From contig CAZUPK010000075.1 in assembly GCA_964622255.1 (NCBI GenBank), positions 1 to 9,704 of the forward strand: a stretch of 9,704 nucleotides of DNA, read 5' to 3'. The DNA comes from SZUA-1377 sp964622255. GTDB taxonomy: Bacteria > Campylobacterota > Campylobacteria > Campylobacterales > QNZT01. Position 1 is the first letter of the stretch, and every line of letters starts with the position of its first letter. This document shows, one piece after another, positions 5,367 through 9,704 of this stretch. Below the pieces are notes generated by a model that was given only the letters and a program-made list of their open reading frames with translations, was not told the origin of the DNA and made no database searches. A program made the position numbers and the translations under genes.

Positions 5367-7454
5367 ATGTCAAGTATTGATCTTAATAATCCATCTTTAT
5401 ATACAAATAGAGAGTTAAGCTGGTTAAAGTTTAACAGTAGAGTTTTGTATCAATCTAGACTAAAGACAAACCCTCTTTTGGAAAGATTGAAGTTTATAGC
5501 TATTTATTATACAAATCTTGATGAATTTTATATGATAAGAGTGGCTGGACTTAGACAACTTTACAGTGCTAGGATAACTTCTTCGGGAAGTGATGAGATG
5601 CTTCCACTTGATCAGTTGGAATCCATATCAACCTATCTTCATAAAGAGCAGGAGATTTTAGAAAAGTGTTATACTCAGATAGTTGATGAGTTAAAGAATG
5701 AAAATCTTTTTATAACTAGATATAGACATTTAAGTTATGAACAAAAAGAAAAAGCGGATAAGTTTTTTTATAAACAAATATTTCCTGTTATCATACCCAT
5801 AGCAATCGATGCAACTCATCCTTTTCCTCCACTTAACAATCTTAGCTTTTCTTTAGCTGTAAAGCTTGTAGAAGAGGAAAATGAAGATGATATAAAGTTT
5901 GCGATGATAAGGATACCTCGAATATTACCGCGATTTATCCAAATAGATGAAAATACCTATGTAACAGTAGAATCTCTAGTCAGAGTTCATGCAGAGGATA
6001 TTTTTCCGGGATATAAGGTTTTATCAACTGCTTGTTTTAGAGTTACTAGAAATGCCGACCTTGATATAGAAGAAGAAGAGGCAGATGACTTTATGGAGAT
6101 ACTTGAACAAGGTCTTAAACTAAGAAGAAAGGGGGCTTTTGTAAAACTTGAGATAGAAAAAGACAGTGATAAAGAGCTTTTAGAGTTTTTAAACAAGTAT
6201 CTAAAAATAAGTAAAAGAGATATTTATGAATATGGAGTTCCGTTAAATCTTGGAGCTTTATGGGATGTTGTAGGAAATAAAAAGTTTTCACATCTTCTTT
6301 TACCAGTGCATCGTCCAAAAACTCTACCACCTTTAGACCAGCAAGAGTCAATATTTGAGATACTTGATAGACAAGATGTTTTAACTATGCAACCATATGA
6401 GAGTTTTGAACCGGTTATAAAACTCATCCAAGATAGTGCAACTGATCCAAATGTCCTTTCTATGAGAATAACTTTGTATCGTGTTGGTAAAAACTCTCCT
6501 ATTGTAAAAGCTTTGATAGATGCAGCAAACAATGGAAAACAGGTAACAGCAGTTGTTGAGCTTCGTGCAAGATTTGATGAGGAAAACAATCTTATTTGGG
6601 CAAGAGCTTTAGAAGATGCCGGAGCTCATGTTATATATGGAATACCTGGATTTAAAGTTCATGCAAAAATTGCACAGATTATTAGAAAGGACGGTGATAG
6701 GCTAAAAACATATCTTCACTTTTCTACCGGAAACTACAATGAGCAAACAGCAAAACTATATACCGATATAAGTTACTTTACTTCAGGAGAGGAGTTTATG
6801 GACGACTCTATAACATTTTTCCATATACTCACAGGTTTTTCAAAAAAGAAAAAGTTAAAAAATCTCTCTATGTCTCCAACTCAGATGAAATCAACTCTTT
6901 TAAATCTCATAAAACAAGAAAGAGAAAAGGGAGAGGATGGAAGAATTATAGCTAAGATGAACTCTTTAGTTGATAGTGATATTATAAAAGCTCTATATAA
7001 AGCATCACAAGCTGGAGTAAAAATAGACTTGATAGTTAGAGGTATATGTTGTTTAAAACCAGGTATAAAGGGAGTTAGTGAAAATATAAGAGTAGTCTCT
7101 TTGATAGGAAAATATCTTGAACATTCAAGAATATTTTACTTTAAACATAGCTTACCAAAAGTTTTTATTGCAAGTGCTGATTGGATGCCAAGAAACTTAC
7201 AAAAGAGATATGAACTTATGATACCTATTTATGAAAAAGCTCTTTCTGCAAAACTAAAAGATCTTCTTAACCTACAGATAAATGACAATGTCTTAGCCTG
7301 GGAACTTCAACCAAATGATGAGTATATAAAACTTCATCCAAAAAATGATGGGAGGGCTATAAACTCTCAAGAGTTTTTGGAACAATATGTAAATAAAATA
7401 AATAAACAAAGCAAAAAAAATCAAACATCAACAAAAAAGAAGATATTTAAGTAA
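5367..7454 (+). CDS. ppk1: polyphosphate kinase 1
   Basis: PPK1 transfers the gamma phosphate of ATP reversibly onto a growing polyphosphate chain through a phosphohistidine intermediate. Polyphosphate serves stress tolerance and phosphate and energy storage. The protein has 695 residues, normal for the family. The N-terminal domain opens with NRELSWLKFNSRVL, and the fold continues through the head domain (HPFPPLNNLSFSLAV). The two phospholipase D-like catalytic domains carry the nucleophilic His432 in GFKVHAKI and the second conserved His586 in LEHSRIFYF, equivalent to E. coli His435 and His592. HFSTGNYNEQTAKLYTD and SADWMPRN are also present. All key residues seem intact, so it should be active. 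The C-terminal 20 residues are lysine-rich and less conserved. AAGAGG at 5356-5361 is 5 nt from the ATG. No ppx gene is adjacent; the neighbour is uvrB. Confidence 0.98.
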   Translation: MSSIDLNNPSLYTNRELSWLKFNSRVLYQSRLKTNPLLERLKFIAIYYTNLDEFYMIRVAGLRQLYSARITSSGSDEMLPLDQLESISTYLHKEQEILEKCYTQIVDELKNENLFITRYRHLSYEQKEKADKFFYKQIFPVIIPIAIDATHPFPPLNNLSFSLAVKLVEEENEDDIKFAMIRIPRILPRFIQIDENTYVTVESLVRVHAEDIFPGYKVLSTACFRVTRNADLDIEEEEADDFMEILEQGLKLRRKGAFVKLEIEKDSDKELLEFLNKYLKISKRDIYEYGVPLNLGALWDVVGNKKFSHLLLPVHRPKTLPPLDQQESIFEILDRQDVLTMQPYESFEPVIKLIQDSATDPNVLSMRITLYRVGKNSPIVKALIDAANNGKQVTAVVELRARFDEENNLIWARALEDAGAHVIYGIPGFKVHAKIAQIIRKDGDRLKTYLHFSTGNYNEQTAKLYTDISYFTSGEEFMDDSITFFHILTGFSKKKKLKNLSMSPTQMKSTLLNLIKQEREKGEDGRIIAKMNSLVDSDIIKALYKASQAGVKIDLIVRGICCLKPGIKGVSENIRVVSLIGKYLEHSRIFYFKHSLPKVFIASADWMPRNLQKRYELMIPIYEKALSAKLKDLLNLQINDNVLAWELQPNDEYIKLHPKNDGRAINSQEFLEQYVNKINKQSKKNQTSTKKKIFK

Positions 7455-7458
7455 AATC

Positions 7459-7513
7459 AACCTGTTTGATATGATATAATAACTCAGGTTCGGTGGTATG
7501 TTATACTTAGGTT
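7459..7513 (+). promoter_or_regulatory. promoter region with imperfect dyad and repeated ACTYAGGTT, upstream of the coiled-coil gene
   Basis: AACCTG (7459-7464) and CAGGTT (7485-7490) form a 6-bp dyad around GTTTGATA (7464-7471) and a perfect TATAAT (7475-7480). ACTCAGGTT at 7482-7490 is repeated as ACTTAGGTT at 7505-7513, 23 bp apart, and the second copy overlaps another -10-like TATACT (7502-7507). The arrangement GTTTGATA, 10 nt, ACTCAGGTT closely matches the element before priA, where the gap is 9 nt. The likely transcript start is about 7487, with a leader of roughly 55 nt before the ATG. This promoter would serve the coiled-coil, carbonic anhydrase and dnaB group. Confidence 0.5.
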
Positions 7514-7543
7514 AATGACTCTAAAACTTAAAAAGGATTTTTT

Positions 7544-8008
7544 ATGGATTATCAAATAGTGGTCTTTGTTATAGCTGGTATTATGGTTGGTTGGATTTTT
7601 AGTTACCTAAAATCTTTATTTCACATAAGAAAGTATAAAAAAGAGATAGCTAATCTTCAAGAACATCTAAATAGGCAGATGAAGATTACAAGTGAAGGCA
7701 ATAGAACTTTAGAAAAAGAGTTGGAAAAGCTTAAAAAAGAGAACGAAAACTTAAGAGTGTCTGTTAAGACTCTTGGTCAAAAACCGGGTCGTGCAGAGAT
7801 AAGACTTTTAAATATTTATGATGGAGCTTTAAGGAAAGTAATGGCAAGAGTTCCCGGATTTTCAAATGCTTGGGAAGCAGCTTTAGCAGAGGCAGAAAGA
7901 GAGTATGAAGAGAATGAAAAAGGTATTAAAGCTATAGTTAGAAAGGTTTTAGGACCTAGTCTTAGCCATAGTGTAAGTAAAACTGTAGATATGGAGGAAA
8001 ACAAATGA
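7544..8008 (+). CDS. membrane-anchored coiled-coil protein of unknown function
   Basis: I do not recognise a named family. The 154 residues start with one hydrophobic segment (about 5-22, IVVFVIAGIMVGWIFSYL), probably an uncleaved inner-membrane anchor with the basic HIRKYKK following it on the cytoplasmic side. Residues about 30-75 are charged heptad-rich helix (KKEIANLQEHL..., LEKELEKLKKENENL), a likely coiled coil. The rest is a compact, conserved-looking part with GRAEIRLLNIYDGALRKVMARV and an Ala/Glu-rich helix (NAWEAALAEAEREYEENEKG), then a polar tail. AAGGA at 7533-7537 is 6 nt from the ATG. Its last four bases overlap the next gene as ATGA, and that gene's GGAGG lies inside this coding sequence, so translation is coupled. 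The anchor plus coiled coil suggests a scaffold or envelope-associated role, but that is speculation. Codon use matches the neighbours. Confidence 0.85.
   Translation: MDYQIVVFVIAGIMVGWIFSYLKSLFHIRKYKKEIANLQEHLNRQMKITSEGNRTLEKELEKLKKENENLRVSVKTLGQKPGRAEIRLLNIYDGALRKVMARVPGFSNAWEAALAEAEREYEENEKGIKAIVRKVLGPSLSHSVSKTVDMEENK
7993..7997 (+). promoter_or_regulatory. ribosome binding site inside the upstream gene, for the carbonic anhydrase-like gene
   Basis: GGAGG lies 7 nt before the ATG at 8005 and within the final codons of the coiled-coil gene. With the ATGA overlap it points to translational coupling. Confidence 0.75.
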
Positions 8009-8538
8009 TATTAAACTACAAAAAATATAAGCCAAGGATAGGTGATAAAACTTGGATAGCAGATAGTGCAGATATTATAGGAGATGTGGAGATAGGAGAG
8101 GATTGTTCTATTTGGTTTGGAACTGTTATAAGAGGTGATGTTCACTTTATCAAGATAGGTGATAGAGTGAGTGTTCAAGATCTATCTATGATACATGTAA
8201 CTCATCATAAGGGAGAAGAGAGAAAGATAGGAGATGGAAATCCTACTATCGTTGGAAACGATGTTACAATAGGACATAGAGTAATGCTACATGGATGCAC
8301 TATCGAAGATGCTTGTCTTATCGGTATGAGTGCAACTATACTTGATGGGGCTATCATAGGAAAAGAGAGTATAGTCGGAGCTGGAAGTTTGGTTACTAAA
8401 AATAAAATCTTTCCCCCAAGGAGTCTTATTATGGGAAGTCCGGCAAAAGTTGTAAGAGAGCTTAGAGATGATGAAGTAAAGGAGCTTTATGCATCAGCAA
8501 ATAGATATGTCAAGTTTAAAGATGGATATAGAAAGTAG
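8005..8538 (+). CDS. gamma-class carbonic anhydrase family protein (YrdA/PaaY-like left-handed beta-helix)
   Basis: The 177 residues contain hexapeptide repeats (for example IGDVEIGEDCSIW, TIVGNDVTIGH, AIIGKESIVGAGS) that build a left-handed beta-helix, which trimerises in this family. Zinc ligands expected from gamma carbonic anhydrases are in place: His64 in MIHVTHH, and His91 and His96 in IGHRVMLHGC. The conserved Arg43 and Asp45 (IRGD) and Gln58-Asp59 are also present. The C-terminal helix (DDEVKELYASANRYVKFKDGY) is typical of the YrdA type. The acidic loop carrying the proton-shuttle glutamates of the methanogen enzyme Cam seems absent, as in other YrdA-like proteins, so hydration of CO2 is plausible but not assured; some relatives have other or unknown roles. 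It is cytoplasmic, with no signal peptide. It lies between the coiled-coil gene (4-nt overlap) and dnaB, whose ATG directly follows its TAG. Confidence 0.93.
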   Translation: MILNYKKYKPRIGDKTWIADSADIIGDVEIGEDCSIWFGTVIRGDVHFIKIGDRVSVQDLSMIHVTHHKGEERKIGDGNPTIVGNDVTIGHRVMLHGCTIEDACLIGMSATILDGAIIGKESIVGAGSLVTKNKIFPPRSLIMGSPAKVVRELRDDEVKELYASANRYVKFKDGYRK

Positions 8539-9704
8539 ATGAATAATTTACACAATATCAATATAGAAAGGGCGATACTTAGCACCATTATATTTGAGCC
8601 TAGCATTTTTGAAGATATAGTTGCAACTTTAAAATCGGAGGATTTTTATCTTCCTTTTCATAAAGTATTATTTGAAACTATGGTAGAGCTTGAAAGAGAT
8701 GATAAGCCTATTGATGAAGAGTTTTTAAAAAAAGAGTTAGAAAAAAAGAAAAGGTTTGATGAGGATAGTTTTTTTGAGATACTTGGAACTGCACCTCTTT
8801 CAAATATCTCTGCATATCTTGGAGAGGTAAAAGATAAAGCTATAAAAAGAGAACTTGTAAAATTAACTACACAGATAAAAGATATAGCAATACAGCAGGA
8901 TTTACCAAGTGAAGATGTGCTTGATATAGTTCAAAAAAAGCTTTATGAAATAAGTTTAGATGTAACAACAAAAGAGTTTCGAGATTCTCTAGAGATAACA
9001 AAAACTACGATAGAGCATATCTTAGCGATGAAGGAAAAAGGAAATACCGGTGTTATAGGAGTAGATACAGGTTTTAGAGAGTTAAACTTTTTAACAAGTG
9101 GTTTTACACCGGGTCAACTTATTATCATAGCCGCAAGACCTGCAATGGGTAAAACTGCCTTTACCCTAAACTTAGCCCAAAAGGCTCTTGATGATGGAAG
9201 GGGAGTGGCTATATTTTCCCTTGAGATGCCAGCAGAAGAGCTTATGCTTAGGATGCTAAGTGCAAAAACTTCTATTCCTTTACAAAACTTAAAAGTAGGA
9301 AATCTAACTGATGAAGAGTGGACAAACTTAACTCGTGCTACCGATGAGCTTTCGAAAAAGAAGTTTTTTGTAGATGATGATGGACTTATAAATATCAACC
9401 AAGTTAGAAGTAAACTAAGAAAACTAAAGTCTCAACACCCAGAAATAGAACTTGCTATCATCGACTACCTCCAACTTATGAGTGGAACGGGAAATAAAGA
9501 TAGACATCAAGAGGTAAGTGAGATAAGTAGAGGACTAAAACTTTTAGCTAGAGAGTTAGAACTTCCTATCATAGCACTTTCACAGCTAAACAGAGGACTA
9601 GAAAGTAGAAATGATAAACGACCGATGCTAAGTGACTTAAGAGAATCAGGAGCTATAGAACAAGATGCCGATATCATACTCTTTGTATATCGTGATGATG
9701 TTTA
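8539..9704 (+). CDS. dnaB: DnaB, replicative DNA helicase, partial at the right window edge
   Basis: DnaB is the hexameric 5'-3' helicase at the replication fork, loaded at the origin and by PriA-dependent restart. The window holds 388 codons of a protein usually about 460-490 residues long. The N-terminal domain opens with NINIERAILSTIIFEPSIFEDI and ends near residue 100. A linker leads to the RecA-like domain from about residue 165. Walker A ARPAMGKT is at 199-206, FSLEM with catalytic Glu229 follows, and Walker B IIDYLQL has Asp309. Gln349 lies in ALSQLNR, and DLRESGAIEQDAD begins at Asp366. The arginine finger lies past the edge. No intein interrupts Walker A or the other motifs seen. The ATG immediately follows the preceding TAG. 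The ribosome site is weak (GGATATAGAAAG), so expression probably depends on readthrough or coupling. Confidence 0.98.
   Translation, partial: MNNLHNINIERAILSTIIFEPSIFEDIVATLKSEDFYLPFHKVLFETMVELERDDKPIDEEFLKKELEKKKRFDEDSFFEILGTAPLSNISAYLGEVKDKAIKRELVKLTTQIKDIAIQQDLPSEDVLDIVQKKLYEISLDVTTKEFRDSLEITKTTIEHILAMKEKGNTGVIGVDTGFRELNFLTSGFTPGQLIIIAARPAMGKTAFTLNLAQKALDDGRGVAIFSLEMPAEELMLRMLSAKTSIPLQNLKVGNLTDEEWTNLTRATDELSKKKFFVDDDGLININQVRSKLRKLKSQHPEIELAIIDYLQLMSGTGNKDRHQEVSEISRGLKLLARELELPIIALSQLNRGLESRNDKRPMLSDLRESGAIEQDADIILFVYRDDV

Noticed and set aside
5987..6589. Three overlapping minus-strand open frames inside ppk1
   Set aside because: All are antisense to conserved PPK1 sequence, are Ser-rich or low in complexity, and lack ribosome sites.
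7816..8004. Minus-strand open frame inside the coiled-coil gene
   Set aside because: It is antisense to a helix-rich coding region, is Ser/Leu-rich, and has no ribosome site.
9114..9398. Minus-strand open frame inside dnaB
   Set aside because: It is antisense to the Walker A and following region of DnaB and is Ser/Phe-rich, a typical shadow.

Overview
The window is AT-rich bacterial DNA. Its proteins look like those of a free-living Campylobacterota (Epsilonproteobacteria) species, perhaps near Sulfurimonas or Arcobacter. The basis is codon use heavy in AGA, ATA and TTA, a short PriA, AAGGA-type ribosome binding sites, and pseudopilins of the type usual in that phylum. The genus is inference; no rRNA or other marker is present. 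Most of the window is housekeeping sequence on what looks like the chromosome.

Layout. Positions 1-373 hold no intact gene. On the minus strand there is the helix-turn-helix part of an IS630-like transposase, running off the left edge, followed by an unrecognised open fragment and degenerate sequence. A minus-strand group follows, in transcription order: two adjacent type IV pilin-like pseudopilins (3212-2730 and 2721-2278) and then priA (2218-374). Between the second pilin and priA lies a 39-nt near-perfect dyad. priA has no conventional start at its conserved N-terminus; homology and the ribosome binding site point to a rare ATT start.

A 98-bp AT-rich divergent promoter region separates the pilins from the plus-strand genes. 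uvrB (3311-5284, TTG start) comes first, then ppk1 (5367-7454). A tight three-gene group follows: a membrane-anchored coiled-coil protein of unknown function (7544-8008), a gamma-class carbonic anhydrase-like protein (8005-8538, ATGA overlap) and the replicative helicase dnaB (from 8539, cut by the right edge after 388 codons).

Functionally, PriA (replication restart), UvrB (nucleotide excision repair) and DnaB (fork helicase, which PriA helps reload) all serve genome maintenance. Ppk1 makes polyphosphate. The pseudopilins belong to a secretion or pilus machine encoded elsewhere. No defence system, CRISPR array, RNA gene or complete mobile element was found. The points most worth a second look are the priA start codon, the related dyad/promoter elements upstream of priA and of the coiled-coil gene, and the coiled-coil gene itself. 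Nothing here amounts to a clear new system.
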